DNA of 64,000 nt from Angiostrongylus vasorum (taxonomy: Eukaryota; Nematoda; Chromadorea; Rhabditida; Metastrongylidae). The notes below the pieces were generated by a model. That model was given only the letters and a program-made list of their open reading frames with translations. It was not told the origin of the DNA and ran no database searches. Positions 1 to 11,160 of the stretch are shown here, piece by piece (the first letter of the stretch is position 1; every line of letters begins with the position of its first letter). The position numbers and the translations under genes are program-made. The stretch lies in NCBI GenBank assembly GCA_018806985.1, contig JADANN010000447.1, positions 980,583-1,044,582 of the forward strand. Reading direction: 5' to 3'.

Positions 1-479
1 TCCTTCGTATCCTACAAGTAAGTTACATAGTGTTGCGCAACATTACATACGATTCCGAGAAAAAGTTAATGACAGATTGGAACCAATGGAATTGATCCCC
101 GCGTTTCCGTAATCGGGTGACTGCGAACTGTTCGATGTATAGCAAATACTTCAAACAAAGCACTGACAATTCGAATTACATGAACTAGAAGTGCTTACAA
201 CCCTGGAGGCGCAATTTTAATGAAATTTTAATCATTATTATTTATTACTACTTATTTATTAATTCAAGGTTGCTGTATTAAGTACCAGGCAAGCAGTCGT
301 TTCCGTTAATTAAGCTTCACTTCTACTTCAGGTTGGTGCGAAAACCTTCACAGCAACGTATGCAGCAGCCTTCTGATATATTCCAAATCAACTGAAAATA
401 TTAGGTCTTTTTGAAATTAATGCCTGATTTCAAGCTGTAGAGTTAACGTGGCGTATCTCAACTTAGTATAAACTTGACT
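1..479. other. AT-rich non-coding, nothing recognised
   Basis: I see no open frame with splice signals and no match to the repeat families found elsewhere in the window. An AT-rich stretch near 225-260 is the only notable composition. Confidence 0.4.
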
Positions 480-1560
480 GAACAAAGTGGAATCACAGGC
501 ATCTACAGATTTTTTTGTCTACAAGGAAGAAGTTTACTAGTACAGGTTACAAAAAACTTGGACTTTTGGAAGCGATGAAATCATTGAAATCAGTTATGAC
601 CTCGCCTTGGTATCTGAAACACTTCTCGCACATGAACTTATTAAGGTGACTGAGGAATGCACGGTAAGAGGGAAGCTTCGCGAGCATGATGGATGAGGTT
701 AAGCTTCGTAGCCCAGCTGGTTTAACTTTTACGGTCCGTTGTTCGACGCGTCGCCATGTGTTCATCATGCAGAAAGACTGGTACCTTTCTGTTGATCAAC
801 GAAGAGTGCAGAAATTGGAGTTTCTTGACCATTTCGTTGAATTAGTGAAGGTACTCTTTGCCGTAATCGCATCACACTAATTCAAGATGTGGTGAATCCA
901 ACTAACTGCGGACCACCGAACGGTCAGTATGACTTTCTCCTGATGCAATCAGTTTCGGCATTGGGTTGTGCTGCGGAGCTTTGTCGTGATCCAACAGCTG
1001 GGCTAATCATGGCCGGTCTCTGCAGATGGATCGAATTATCGTTACGTCACAATACGATAGAGAAACGGATCGTTCGGTGTAAATACCGACCACGCATCAA
1101 AACGATGGCTTTGACTTTCGTTCAATTCGTGCGACATCCATTTGTCGAATGCTTTCGACCATCTAATGTTCTTTAAGTTACTTCCTTCATCATTAGACTG
1201 ATACGAGATTCGCATAAAAATTTTTTCCTTCGGCTAGCGTTTTGGAGCTTTCGCCTTCTTCAGAGCCGTGTTGATCAGAGCCTATTGTTCACAGCTGGTC
1301 GTTGTCACATCGAATCGAATCCACTGGAGGAAGCACAGCTGGAATGGGGAACATCGCTCAGCTTTGTCCTTTAATAAAGGATGAATGTCGATCTATTGCT
1401 GCCATCCCGTAGGATCTTCTTTTTGCGGGTAATGCGTCTTGTGGCAGTCGGCATCTCATTTCACGGCACGTTGCGTGGCATTATCTCAAGAACCGGCTTC
1501 TACTCAACTTCGTTTCTTTAAATCTTCCATGAAAAAATTGAATTGCTCACACCGAATTCT
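480..1560 (-). mobile_element. Decayed mariner-type transposase
   Basis: Read on the minus strand in broken frames, this stretch gives the usual order of mariner transposase motifs: a LQFLHSSLINRKVPV block (about 781-830), then a degenerate HDEHMATR, where active copies have the HD(N) catalytic region, then NKFMCEKCFRYQGE and a C-terminal DFIAS block (547-660). Upstream on the same strand (1180-1500) weaker matches to the N-terminal half can be followed through several stops and frame changes. It is an inactive fossil. The family call rests on recalled similarity to nematode and insect mariners; a transposase search would settle it. Confidence 0.65.
1219..1275 (-). other. Hammerhead-like core inside a repeat fragment
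   Basis: On the minus strand the order is CTGAAGA, then a GGC/GCT-type short stem with a GAAA loop, then CCAAAAC. This matches the order of a minimal hammerhead ribozyme (CTGANGA, stem II, GAAAC) with one change in the GAAA box. It resembles the arms of the Penelope-like element at 54-56 kb. Confidence 0.35.
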
Positions 1561-1729
1561 TTCGCAAGTTCTCAAGCACTTTTGCGCGTCCAACCACAAG
1601 TATGCTGAGATATGAGGAAAACTCAGGAACCTACGTAGATTTTGAAACCGTGATTACTCCTACCGGGGCTCAGGGTCCTCAGTTTTGCTGTTATCTCAGC
1701 ATCCTTGTGATTGCACATTGTATTGCGCC

Positions 1730-1946
1730 CTACCATGAAGAAAGAATAGGTGGTAAATGGAAGTTATCAAAACAATAGCATCCGTGTGTATTTACTTGCA
1801 GAAACCTCAAAGTCAGCTTCGTCAGTAGCAGAAGGACGTCCGTAACGTCGCCCATCTTGAAGGTGGAATTTTCCGCAATGAAATTGTCCAAACTAATATA
1901 GGCACTTTCCATTTATTATTACTTTCTTGGAGCGAAGATGGATAAA
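1730..1946. other. No gene recognised
   Basis: Short minus-strand open frames here overlap the edge of the SINE at 1947 and have no splice or family support. Confidence 0.3.
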
Positions 1947-2178
1947 TAAAGCTCTCGGCGTTGATCATTCGCTGAGGGACGAGCCATGCATTGGACTGCA
2001 TCAATCACCGTTAGAGGTGATTAAGTGCATATCTGGCTTATAGCTCCCAAACAGGTCTGGCACCAATTTATCGAACACAGATGATGCAAGGTTTAGTGAG
2101 CCTGGGGAGCAGGATCGAACCAGTGACCAATCTAGCATATACTTCAAAGAACCTCTACCCAGTGCGGTACACGCGCCC
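1947..2178 (-). repeat. S1 SINE, diverged copy
   Basis: S1 is a tRNA-derived SINE of about 270 bp. Best read from the copy at 48809, it begins with a tRNA-like head: an A box (TGGCGCAGTGGT), a B box (GGAATCGATCC in good copies) and matching GGCGCG/CGCGCC acceptor-like ends. A shared body follows and it ends in GAGAGCTTTATC. This copy is antisense, with the B box region at about 2112 and the head end CGCGCCC near 2175. Confidence 0.65.
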
Positions 2179-2309
2179 TTCCTTTTATCCTTTGTCTTTG
2201 GTGCTATACACCATTGGAATCACTAGCCGTTTGGCTGCACTACATACGGGTATGAATTCGTGAAAGTAAACCTGAGATTTTCATCCTGGTGCCAGAAATT
2301 GATTTGTGA

Positions 2310-2640
2310 AAAAAACAGTTCGTACTATATAACCACAACATTGCTGAGATATCTGCAAAACACCGGACTGCAGGTGTCTGCGATGGGTAACGAGCGCGCT
2401 ATTGCCCTTTCCGGGGACTAAGGCGTTCACCACCACACCATGTAGGTCCTTCGTTTCGCCTGTCTTTCAGCTAGTTCTATCGATCTCTGCCATCAGCAAT
2501 CACCCGTCAACGGGACTGATCTGGGGAGCCCACATCGGCATTGAATCCAGTTAGACTGAGGCTGTAGTTGAATTCACAATGTTTACTTTTTATTTTCCTC
2601 AATTTTTTATGGCAGGGTATTAAGCGAAATACAACCACAA
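2310..2640 (-). repeat. S3 SINE-like element
   Basis: S3 is a family of about 310 bp. Its minus strand contains a GGTGTGGTGGTGAACGC block and a GTTCGTTCCC-like box followed by GCTGAGATAT-type sequence. The outer edges carry TTTACTGCCTAC and GGCAGGGTA. The first full copy lies here. A copy at 42360 keeps a clearer tRNA B box (antisense of GTTCGAATCTGG), so I infer a tRNA origin. Confidence 0.6.
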
Positions 2641-2870
2641 GATTGCTGAGATATATATAGATACTGAGATAGCTGAGAGACAGGCGAAACGAAGGACCCG
2701 CATGGTGTGGTGGTGAACGCCTTAGTCCCTGGAAAGGGCAAAAGCGTGTTCGTTCCCAACTGCAAACACCTGCGGTCAGGAGTTTTGCAAATATCTCAGC
2801 AATCTTGTGGTTGTACTTTCGCTTAATACGCTGCCATAAAAATTTTTAGAAGGCAGAAAATGAAAAAGTA
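2640..2870 (+). repeat. S3 element, inverted relative to its neighbour
   Basis: The same S3 sequence reads here in the opposite direction (GAGACAGGCGAAACGAAGG, then GGTGTGGTGGTGAACGCC), immediately beside the copy at 2310. The two form a head-to-head pair. Confidence 0.55.
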
Positions 2871-2889
2871 AACACTATGAGTTCGTACT

Positions 2890-3150
2890 ATAATTTAACC
2901 ACAATGTTTTTTTTTATTTACTGCCTACTACAATGTTCACGGTACGGTATTATTCGAAATCAACCACAACGATGCTGAGATATTTGCAAAACTTAGACAC
3001 TGAGCCAGATCGAACCCCGACTTCCCTTTCCGGGGGCTCAAGCATTACACACTGCGACACCACAAAGGCTTTTGATCTGCGTTTCTCTCAGCTTGTTTTC
3101 TATCTACCAGTGCCATCAGTAATCACCCGTCTATGGGACTGATCTGATGA
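2890..3150 (-). repeat. S3 element, diverged third copy
   Basis: The GCTGAGATATTTGCAAAAC block and CCATCAGTAATCACCCGTC end are present, with a diverged middle. Three S3 copies thus lie within 850 bp. Confidence 0.55.
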
Positions 3151-3244
3151 GTCCACAACCAAGTCATTTAATGACTAAAGAAATTATTGCTGATGCATGT
3201 GGTTGGGAATTCGAAAACTAATGGTCCTTAAACTTTTCGATTAT

Positions 3245-3610
3245 TCTACTTATTTTGTAGTTATATGACCCGTGTTCACGTCTACTTTGCGGATCCCAGC
3301 ACATCTCACATTCGATTCGTTTCCTCGCATTCATTGTCCACGAAGATCTTCCAATTTTTACGTGCAGCTTCAGTTGCTGCTCGAGAATTTTCATTTCATC
3401 TTGAATATCGTATAATGCTGGTCGAGCATTTCTCACTGGAGTCCGGAGTTGGCTGGAATAGAGCGTTCCCAATTGGATTTTTTTTCCAGACAAGTCCGGT
3501 ACTAAAATCTTCCGACTCCGAAGGGATGAGAGGCTTGCTTGGCCCAGAGGGTAGAATGGAACTAGCACCATACTCGTGATAATGGACATCACTACCACTG
3601 TGCCATCCAC
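3245..3610 (-). repeat. S2 SINE, antisense copy
   Basis: S2 is a second tRNA-derived SINE of about 350 bp, best seen at 33951-34310. Its head is GGCACAGTGGTAGTGATGTC with GTTCGATTCCGCTCC as B box, and its body ends in GAAGTGCTGGGATCC. This copy reads on the minus strand, from the diverged head near 3600 to the GGATCC end near 3293. Confidence 0.6.
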
Positions 3611-3757
3611 CTCTAAACTTTTTCCCATTAACTTCGTCTAATTGCTTAATTCGACGTTACTACATATTTTTACAAATTAAGCTGTGTTGAGATTCCAAGT
3701 ATTCGAGATATACTTCATAATATCGTGCCAGTGCCTTCATAATAAACAAAATCACCA

Positions 3758-4111
3758 TCACCTAAGACAAGAAAAACAGGCAAACAACGACAACAAGGTG
3801 ATCAAAGAAATGAATGGAACCAGAGAATGATTTGCTAGAAAAATGGACAAAAAGATATGTATTGAAATGACAAGTGATAAAGGTAACCGCATCAGATAGA
3901 TGCCTAACAGGGTCACCCTTCTACTGATGGGATATGATGCACAACTGAGAAGATATTCCGGCATACACTGTTGGAATCCGAACGACTGCCACTGTCCGCG
4001 TTCCGTGTGCGCCACGTAATCGGCTGAAATATGATCTGTTGCCCAGTTGATATAAACTGAATTCTGTATATCAATCACATACGTGTCATTCATTCTATTT
4101 AATAATAACAT
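3758..4111 (-). CDS. Candidate exon of an unidentified gene
   Basis: Between an acceptor-like ATTAAATAG (about 4101 on the minus strand) and a donor-like AAGG|GTGACC (about 3917) there is an open frame of about 60 codons. It starts MNDTYVIDIQNSV, contains WATDHISADYV, then GQWQSFGFQQC and ends near PISRR. The residue mix looks like folded protein and no repeat family covers it. I do not recognise the domain and found no partner exons, so this could be a lone exon, a pseudogene piece or chance. Treat only 3917-4101 as the candidate coding part. Confidence 0.25.
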   Translation of the reverse strand: MLLLNRMNDTYVIDIQNSVYINWATDHISADYVAHTERGQWQSFGFQQCMPEYLLSCASYPISRRVTLLGIYLMRLPLSLVISIHIFLSIFLANHSLVPFISLITLLSLFACFSCLR

Positions 4112-4340
4112 AAGCAGAAAAAAGAGAGCCTTGATTTACTACAGATGAAATGGTTTGGAAGTGAGCGAGACGGAAAGTTTCCCACAAAAGATTCCACATT
4201 CGGTTTAGTGCAGTTTCCAACTCATGCAAGACGCGTATAAGAGCGAACAATTCAGTTAGTATAAATTAACGAAGCGAACATAGCTATCCTTATCCTTGAG
4301 AGATCAAAGTTGCCGTGACTACAGCATGACGGCCTATATG

Positions 4341-4620
4341 AAGGATGAAAGCTTCCCGTGCCAATCAATCAGTGAAGAATGCGCCAAGCATCCGACATCA
4401 TCAAGCTGCGACATATGTGATTGAATGCATATCTGGCGTTTACAGTGAATTTCGGTGGTCTAGCGATATATTACTTCAGTGCTAGTATCCTCACGGAGAA
4501 ATCTGGTACCAATCTGCCGAACCCTGATCGATAGAAGGTTTGGTGAACTGGAGTGCGAGATCGAACCAAAGACCACTTGTCTATTGCATGGCACTTCGAG
4601 CTACTGCGCCACACGTGCCG
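4341..4620 (-). repeat. S1 SINE, diverged copy
   Basis: Antisense copy with the tail end (AAAGCTTCCCG) at left and the head (CACACGTGCC) at right; the B box region lies near 4560. Confidence 0.6.
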
Positions 4621-5179
4621 CTAGATAGACGACAATAAAATAACTGCCCTATAAAATGTTTCTAGCTCGTCTTGCAAGAGTTGAAGTGGTAACGCATATT
4701 TGCTCGCCTATCCACAATCCCCGGTAACTGTTTGTGGTGATTACTAGAAAATTCCATAGCACGGCTCTCTTGGATTTTTGAAGATCACGCTTTACCATTT
4801 TTTCAACACATGTATGAGGGAAGACAAGAGAGGGGGCAAATTCCACGCGAATCGACATGCAAACTCGAACACCCTCGTGAGCACAACATAACAGACCAAG
4901 CGGAAGAAGTGCTAAATCGCGCACAACATTTGAAGACACGCCATCTAAGTATCTAGGCATGTTCTCCTGCTAATGTGTGTTGATTCAAGACCATAATCAT
5001 TCTTCAAAATAATACAGAGTATTTTGCGATTGCTTAGTGAAATGCTTTTTGAAAAAATCCTTGTCGATGACTTTTGTTACGATTTTCTGCTAACGGTAAC
5101 TAAGGGAAAATTACTGATATGTTTGGCCTATCTCTAAAATCCGACACAACCCACTAAGGAAGTCGGGTGATAATAGGAC

Positions 5180-5459
5180 AAACGATAAAGCTCTCTACGT
5201 TGACCAACTCCTGAGGGATGGGCCATGATGCATTCGACTTCATTAAGCATCGTTTGGAGCTGACTGAATGCATATCTAGCCTTTCCAATGACTCGCGGTG
5301 GCCTAACGATGTATCGAGCCAGTGCTGCTATTCTCCCAGACAAGTCTGGTACCAATTTGCCGAGCCCGGAGAGATGGAAGGCTTGGTGGGCCATGGGCAC
5401 GAGAATCGATTCCACGTGTGTGTTGCAGGGCGCTTCCGACCACAGCGCCACACGCGCCC
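5180..5459 (-). repeat. S1 SINE, well-preserved copy
   Basis: Nearly full-length antisense copy that ends in the CACACGCGCCC head. Several overlapping open frames on both strands here come from the repeat. Confidence 0.75.
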
Positions 5460-5547
5460 TTTCGGTCGGGTGGTACTATTAACAATCAATCGCTCTTGTT
5501 CAAAATACACCGAACCGTTTTCTAATTTCGGATTTTGTTTTTCTCAG

Positions 5548-5625
5548 ACTAACATTGTTACATGTGAAGGAGCTCATGTGCCAGGTACTATTCACTGCCA
5601 AGAAAATCGAGCAAGATGCTATGCT
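5548..5625 (+). CDS. Candidate exon, cysteine-rich (ET/Ly6-like start)
   Basis: A good acceptor (TTTTTCTCAG) opens a 26-codon stretch TNIVTCEGAHVPGTIHC, then a further Cys, ending before a donor-like GTCTGA at 5626. The Cys spacing resembles the beginning of a nematode ET module, as in the receptor-like gene at 11.8-14.4 kb on the same strand. The reading phase (0/0) does not join directly to that gene's first visible exon, which needs a phase 1 donor, so other exons would be needed between them. It may equally be an isolated remnant. Confidence 0.25.
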
Positions 5626-6175
5626 GTCTGAGGAAGGATACCTTCTGGAGGCCAGTTTGACCTTTCTCTGTAGATCTTTCAAGACGCAGGTCTTTCAGTT
5701 ACAATGCAGTTCATCGTGCATGAACATCTTTCATGCAAACAATTTATGTTCAGAAAACATTTGGTCCAAAAAGTCATCACAGTAGCTAATAGAGGACGCC
5801 AAGACAAGACTGGATAGTTTTCTGCGCACTATTATATTGTGAAGATCATTATTTGTCATCCCACTATCCAGTAGATGGGTGCTTGATAAGCGACTTATAA
5901 AAAGGAAAAGAAAAAGAAAGGAATCTACGAGGATGAAAATATCTCGAAGATGGTAGCAAATATACGCCAGTAATTCGACGGAATGAAAGCGTAGAAGTGT
6001 ATATTATGTGTTGAATACCTTTGCACGACGCAATAACTCGATAACTAAAGGAGAAAACCAAGATTAGAACATTGTCGCACTCTGTATTACCTGTGTCAGC
6101 CGTCGACGAAAGTATAAATAGTTCGGTGTTGTTCAATCCATACAGGTTGAATAAATAGTTTGCCTATGCAACGAC

Positions 6176-6323
6176 CTGCGATAGGCTACCGATCCATGCT
6201 TGCATCTTCCCAGACAAATCTAGCACCAATTTTATGGTCCTAGATAGAAGCAGGGCATCACTCAATGTGCGCGGTCGAACCAATGACCATTAGACTGTCA
6301 CTGAATGGTGCAGTGCACCTCTA
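6176..6323 (-). repeat. S1 SINE fragment
   Basis: Partial antisense copy with the block TCCCAGACAAATCTAGCACC and a B box near 6270. Confidence 0.45.
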
Positions 6324-6479
6324 AATACTGCGCTAGACCCATCTGTTCACCACTAATCTTTTTTAATCGTAGAGTGACTCGAGCAGTAATCAATATAGTC
6401 TCCATTTGTACTTTCTTGCTCAAGTTGTCGGTGGGCTCTTTACTACAAAAAGGAAAAAGAACATGATTTCTCTCCCTAC

Positions 6480-6800
6480 TATTTCCCGATTTATGGAATG
6501 TGCAGTCGAAAGCACGATGCTAAGCGTATCCCGTATCACAAAACTGAAGGAAGGGATCTGATGCCCCAAATTGTCGAAGATAAGGTGGGCCGGACACGTA
6601 TACGTATGAACGACAACTGATGGATAAGAGCAGTTAGTGAGTAGATTGCACGGGATGTCAAATGAGGAAGACCGCCAACCCGATAGTCGGATTTCATCAC
6701 AAAAACCCTAAAGGAAAAATATAAGGCTCAACGAGTCCCTAGAGCGAGCAGAACCCACTCGGATGCTTTTGCATGCAAACGGATAGGTGAAGAAGTTATG
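6480..6800 (+). mobile_element. RTE LINE fragment, 3' end of the reverse transcriptase ORF
   Basis: In broken plus-strand frames this reads as the C-terminal tail of an RTE-type LINE: a VEDKVGR...MNDN block, then GRPPTR, then a TLKEKYKAQRVPRASRTH block. The same order occurs at 29.7-30.0 kb and, inverted, at 60.6-60.9 kb. Confidence 0.6.
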
Positions 6801-6883
6801 GGCACCAGCAAAAGTCACTCAGCGATCAACGGTACTGCAGGTGACACAGGTGAACATTGTTATAGAGTAATGGAACAGTGCAA

Positions 6884-7050
6884 TGGTAGTGACGCCTTCA
6901 TCTGGATGGTGGTGCTACTTGAACTCTTCCCTGTCTCACTAAGCCTCTCATCCCTCCGGAGTCGGGGAATTACTGGAACTAGAATGATTTCGATCCACCT
7001 CATTCCTCAAATCCACGTAGGAACTCTCTAGAACAGCTATCCTGGGACTC
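6884..7050 (+). repeat. S2 SINE fragment
   Basis: GTAGTGACGCC head sequence and an AAGCCTCTCATCCCTCCGG body block are recognisable. Confidence 0.45.
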
Positions 7051-7313
7051 ACCATCAATGATTTATTACTACACACCAAAAAATTAGTAAGGTATTAAAA
7101 AAGAATTATGTAGGTGTTCTCAGACTTCTACAAACATTCCGAGAACTATAGTATGCCGTAATCGCTATCCTTTAGTTTTCAATAGATGTTGCCCGTTCAG
7201 ACCTAAGAAAATGTATATTAAGACCTGATGATCACCAGAAATTCATAGAACTCACATAAGCGATATCATGAGAATAAAACTTTGGGGCTATAAATATAGG
7301 ATGATGAAATGTT

Positions 7314-7577
7314 AAAGAGTTCAGCGCTGAGCGCATTTCCTGAGGGAGGCGTCATGCATTCGACTTCATTAAACATCGTCAGAAGTGATTGAATACATAT
7401 AAGGCCTATACTTGCGGTAGCCTAACGATGTATCAAGTCAGTGTGTTTATTCTCCCAAGTAAGTCTGCTACTAATTTACCGAGGGATGGTAGCTTAGTTG
7501 GCTCGAGTGTAGAATTGAACTAACGATCGTGTGTGTCTCCCACAGCATCTTTAGTCAATGTGGTACACACATTCCTA
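7314..7577 (-). repeat. S1 SINE, diverged copy
   Basis: Antisense copy; the body block TCCCAAGTAAGTCTGCTACT and the head end (TGGTACACACATTCC) are recognisable. Confidence 0.6.
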
Positions 7578-7606
7578 AATATGAACAAAGTACCTGTACT
7601 ATGAAG

Positions 7607-7890
7607 GTGGCGAGTAGCGCAGTGGTAGTGACGCCCGTTAAGTACAAGCGAGGGTTCCGAGTTCGACTCGGCACCAGGCCCAAGCCTCCAATGCCTCCTT
7701 GCTCAGGGAAATGATGCCACGCACATCCGTGATCTGCTGGCCCCCCTCTGGTCCACAAAATAAATCCCAGGGGAAAAACCATCCGACCATCATTCAGCAA
7801 CATTCGTAAGGAAAATCGAAGTCTTCAAGCAGCGACAGAAAAGATCGGAAGGACAGATAAGGTACCAGTGCGGCGATCCGTACAATATAC
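7607..7890 (+). repeat. S2 SINE subfamily copy
   Basis: The tRNA-like head is intact (AGCGCAGTGGTAGTGACGCC and GAGTTCGACTCGG). The middle differs from other S2 copies, but the 3' block GTCTTCAAGCAGCGAC matches. It lies right after an antisense S1, so the two SINE heads abut. Confidence 0.55.
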
Positions 7891-8409
7891 GTGAGATAAG
7901 TGAAATAAATAAATTGGTAAACAAATACAAACATCAAATGTAAAATTCTATCACAACAGAATAACAAACCGGTTTACTTTTATATTCTTCGTCTACTTAT
8001 TCGTAACTCATACGCCGAAAAACGTGGAAACTTTCAAATTTTCCCCGATGGTCATATGATAAATAGCCGGCAAGTCATCCGTCTTCAAGTTCAACTCTTC
8101 CAATAGAAGCGGACACTCATCCACATCGGTTCCAAGCAGACCGAACATCACAGTCCTCTAAATAAGGTGTTCATCAGCTGACAGTTCACATCTCTCAACG
8201 AAGCTAGTTATGAGTTGAACGTCAAGACATGGAAAAAAATCTTTATTACATGTGGTAATGGGCCTGAAAATCAGTAGACTGTTCAAGAAAAGATTCTGAT
8301 TTCTTCCTCAAACATTCATATTTGCTGTCTTAAAAGAGGTCTGAAGTTTCCTACTCATGGAATATATCATTTCAAAACGTAGACTTCATTCATCTGTTAA
8401 GGTTCTTTT

Positions 8410-8823
8410 TGCTGAGATTACACGAGGTTGATATAAGATGTCTACTCGGCTAACGTTTCGACGTCTTCGTCTTCACCAGAGCCGACGATCCTTGTCGATC
8501 GTCCACAGCTATTCCTCTTCTCGATGTGGTCTCTTCATCTCGCATAGAACCGTATCTTTTTTCACTTTAGCATCTCGAAAGAGCCATACTCACCCAGCGA
8601 CGCTCTTTTATACAAAATGGTTGTTGTTGATATGATTAACCGTTGATGATAGTTCGCTTTTCAATGGGTCGATGATCCGCCCGGTTCGATGCGAGATGAA
8701 GAAGCCACGTCGAGAATAGGAACAACTGTGGACCATCGAAAAGGATCGTCGGCTCTGAGGAAGACGAAGACGTCGAAACATTAGCCGAATAATCATCTCA
8801 TATCAACCTCGTGTAAGCTCAAC
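8410..8823. mobile_element. Inverted-repeat (foldback) element with hammerhead-like arms
   Basis: Two arms of about 130 bp (8410-8540 and 8688-8823) are reverse complements and enclose about 150 bp. The outer ends read GAGATTACACGAGGTTG and, inverted, CAACCTCGTGTAAGCTC. In the right arm, plus strand, CTGAGGA (8755-8761) is followed by GACG-AAGA-CGTC and then GAAAC (8775), a complete minimal hammerhead core with a 4-bp stem II. The left arm has the same on the minus strand with CTGGTGA in place of CTGANGA. There is no coding capacity. It resembles a Penelope-type terminal-repeat foldback more than a classical DNA-transposon MITE. Confidence 0.65.
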
Positions 8824-8824
8824 A

Positions 8825-9700
8825 ATATAAACAAATGTTGATTATTATGGTACCGAGGTTTAACGACGGTCGGTTTTGAAATTATTGTCCTTTTTGCTTC
8901 ACACTGCATCGTTTTTTAATTCAGACTATTGAAATAAAAGTGGAAAAAAAGGAAACTAGAGCAATCTTTTCTGAGAACTTTCATTGACGACAACCATCTG
9001 ATGACGTTAACTAGAACAAAGAGGTGCGTAAAACAGCTCGAGACCTTGTGAAAAAACTAGATAGAACTACCGAATTGGAAAGCCGAAATCCCATCCCGAG
9101 GTATCACATGAATGAAGCAAATGGCAGAGAAATCGTCATTATGACGTCTGTTCTGCGCTCCTTCTGCCGAATGAGTATGATCCATTTCTTGATTGCCTCT
9201 TGATTTCTCTCTAAAAATGAATGTTGTACCAAAAAAAATATAACGTGTTGAATAGGGTTTGACAAAATTAATGCGCTGAGACACTTTTCCATTTCAAATT
9301 TACCAATGAAGGTTTCTGTGGCTTGCTCAACTAATTAACCCACACGGAAAGCGGGGGGGTTAGACAGACCGTGCAATACACGCACCACGCCCACTAATTT
9401 GATCACACTTGGTACTAAACAAGCTTCATCCCTCTTCTGAATCCGCTGACTGGCACCAAACCCTTCTGGGGAAACTTGCGCTTCATTCATAGCCAGCGAC
9501 TACCTATAGTGGAGACGGAATTCTAGAAATATTGAAGGATTCTAGGAGGTTTCAACTCGATATGATTGCAACAACGATATTCACAGCGGATGAACTCAAA
9601 TGCAAATCTGAATCACACCTTCGTGGATAACGATGCAAGGCAAGGAACTGAATGGAAGAAATGCTGCGACTTACGTAATATGTGGTCATGGGTCATATAA
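8825..9700. other. No gene recognised
   Basis: Two overlapping minus-strand open frames (9057-9292) follow an acceptor-like TTCATTTTTAG at about 9209 and are rich in Arg and Lys, but I see no family and no consistent partner exon. The rest shows no structure I can name. Confidence 0.3.
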
Positions 9701-10040
9701 ATAAATAAAAAATATAACCATGATGCTAAGATATTTGCAAAACTCGGCACCGCTGGAGTCTGCGGTGAGGAACGAACGCGCTATTGTTCTTTCCGGGGAG
9801 TAACGCGTTCACCACCACACCATGCGGGTCCTTCGTTTCGCCTGTCTCTCAGCTAGTTCTATCGATCTCTGTCGTCAGCAATCACCTGTCAGCGGGATTG
9901 ATCTGGGGAGCCCAAACCGGCAATGAACCCAGTTAAGCTGAGGTTTTAGTTATAATCGCAATCCTAACCGTTCTGTTTACTGCCTACTCTTTTTAATGGC
10001 AGGGTATTTCTGCCATAAAAAGGGGTAGGCAATAAATAAA
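9700..10040 (-). repeat. S3 element
   Basis: Near-complete copy from ATAACCATGATGCTAAGATA to the TTTACTGCCTACTC and GGCAGGGTA edge. The right edge is a short palindrome around 10000-10040. Confidence 0.65.
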
Positions 10041-10168
10041 ACGGTTAGGGTTCTCATTAGTGCTAACGCAAATCATAAAACATAGGTCGTATTCATTTTA
10101 AAATTTACAAGCCACCATCTTGAAACGTGAACAATGACGAATGCCTTCCAACTTCCAAGTGCGTTAAC

Positions 10169-10317
10169 CACGGTATTTCATGAAAGTCAGACGAGCTTCA
10201 ACCGTTCCATGCTGAGAACAGTAGCAATGCTTACAAAGTCTTACATTACACTTATGACAAACAATTAAACAAACATCAGGAGTTACTCTCATGTTAGCTA
10301 ACGTCTTGCTTTCCTCT
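10169..10317 (-). CDS. Candidate cysteine-rich exon
   Basis: A strong acceptor (TTTTTTAG) and a donor (CCGTG|GTTAAC) bound an open frame of about 49 codons containing VCLIVCHKCNVRLCKHCYC, seven cysteines in nineteen residues. It could be a zinc-binding or disulphide-rich segment. A second Cys-rich stretch on the same strand (about 11160-11300) might belong to the same gene, but the phases do not join without another exon. Confidence 0.3.
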
Positions 10318-10727
10318 CTAAAAAATGGCTTTAAAGAAGCATAATGCATAATGCTAAAAATGAAGTGTTCTTTGTGTCCTGGTCGGTGACCAATCGAGTT
10401 ACTTGTTGATTAACGGGATTCTAATTGAAGTTAATACAGCTTGTGTATAGCTAGTGAGTACCTCGCAGAAGTTTTCCATCCACGTATTCCTTTATGCGAA
10501 TACATCGAACGTGTTACTAGAGGTTATTTGTAAGGCATCTGAACACTGCATCTTTCCTATTTGCGCAAATCATTCCATATTGTATTGTATGGAAATGGTC
10601 TTAGAGAGGTGGGTGATCCGACGTTAGAATAAAGTTGTTCGGTGATAAACTAACCATTCCACCGCTCATTCGAAATCGATCATGTATTACATTTTTTCCC
10701 TTTCGCTGTTATTAAGTTCCGACCTCC

Positions 10728-11160
10728 TAACGGTTTACCTCCTCATCGTGGCTGGGAGGTGTTCCTCGGTGTCGGAGTACGATGCACAGAGGGGGGATTA
10801 ATCTCCCAGCAGGGTCTTCTAAGCTGAGAAGGAGTCTAGCGTTTCCATTAAGAAGCCTAGCTAAGAGTAAACCAATACCAGGGTCCACCACCGTCTTGGT
10901 ATCAAAGTCGCATGGTGGTAAATCGCTCTGTGATCCACAAGGGCTGCTACTGCCTGTCGTGGTGACGACCTGGGGCAGACTTTGGCCAGGCTGTCCTCGG
11001 GATTTAAGGGAACTACAATGGTTTAAGCAGCAAGTCTCTGAAAAATGGTGATTATGCTGGGGTCGCACAACTAGTGAGGACGAGCCGTTCAAATATCAGG
11101 TATCAAGTATGCTGGGACCCTCACAACCTGTGGAGAAGAGCTATCTAAGTATCCAAGTAG
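10728..11160 (+). repeat. S4 element, sense copy with tail
   Basis: S4 is a family of about 380 bp. Sense copies begin with ACGGTTTACCGCCTCATCG and a small hairpin (CCTCCCA...TGGGAGG in good copies). They continue through AGCTAAGAGTAAACCAATAC and CACCGTCCTGGTA and end in tandem ATCCAAGT-like units. Here the tail is the TATCTAAGTATCCAAGTAGG run (11140-11160). Confidence 0.7.

Noticed and set aside
5218..5631. 137-codon plus-strand open frame
   Set aside because: It is mostly the S1 SINE read in antisense and joins unrelated flank; no splice or family support.
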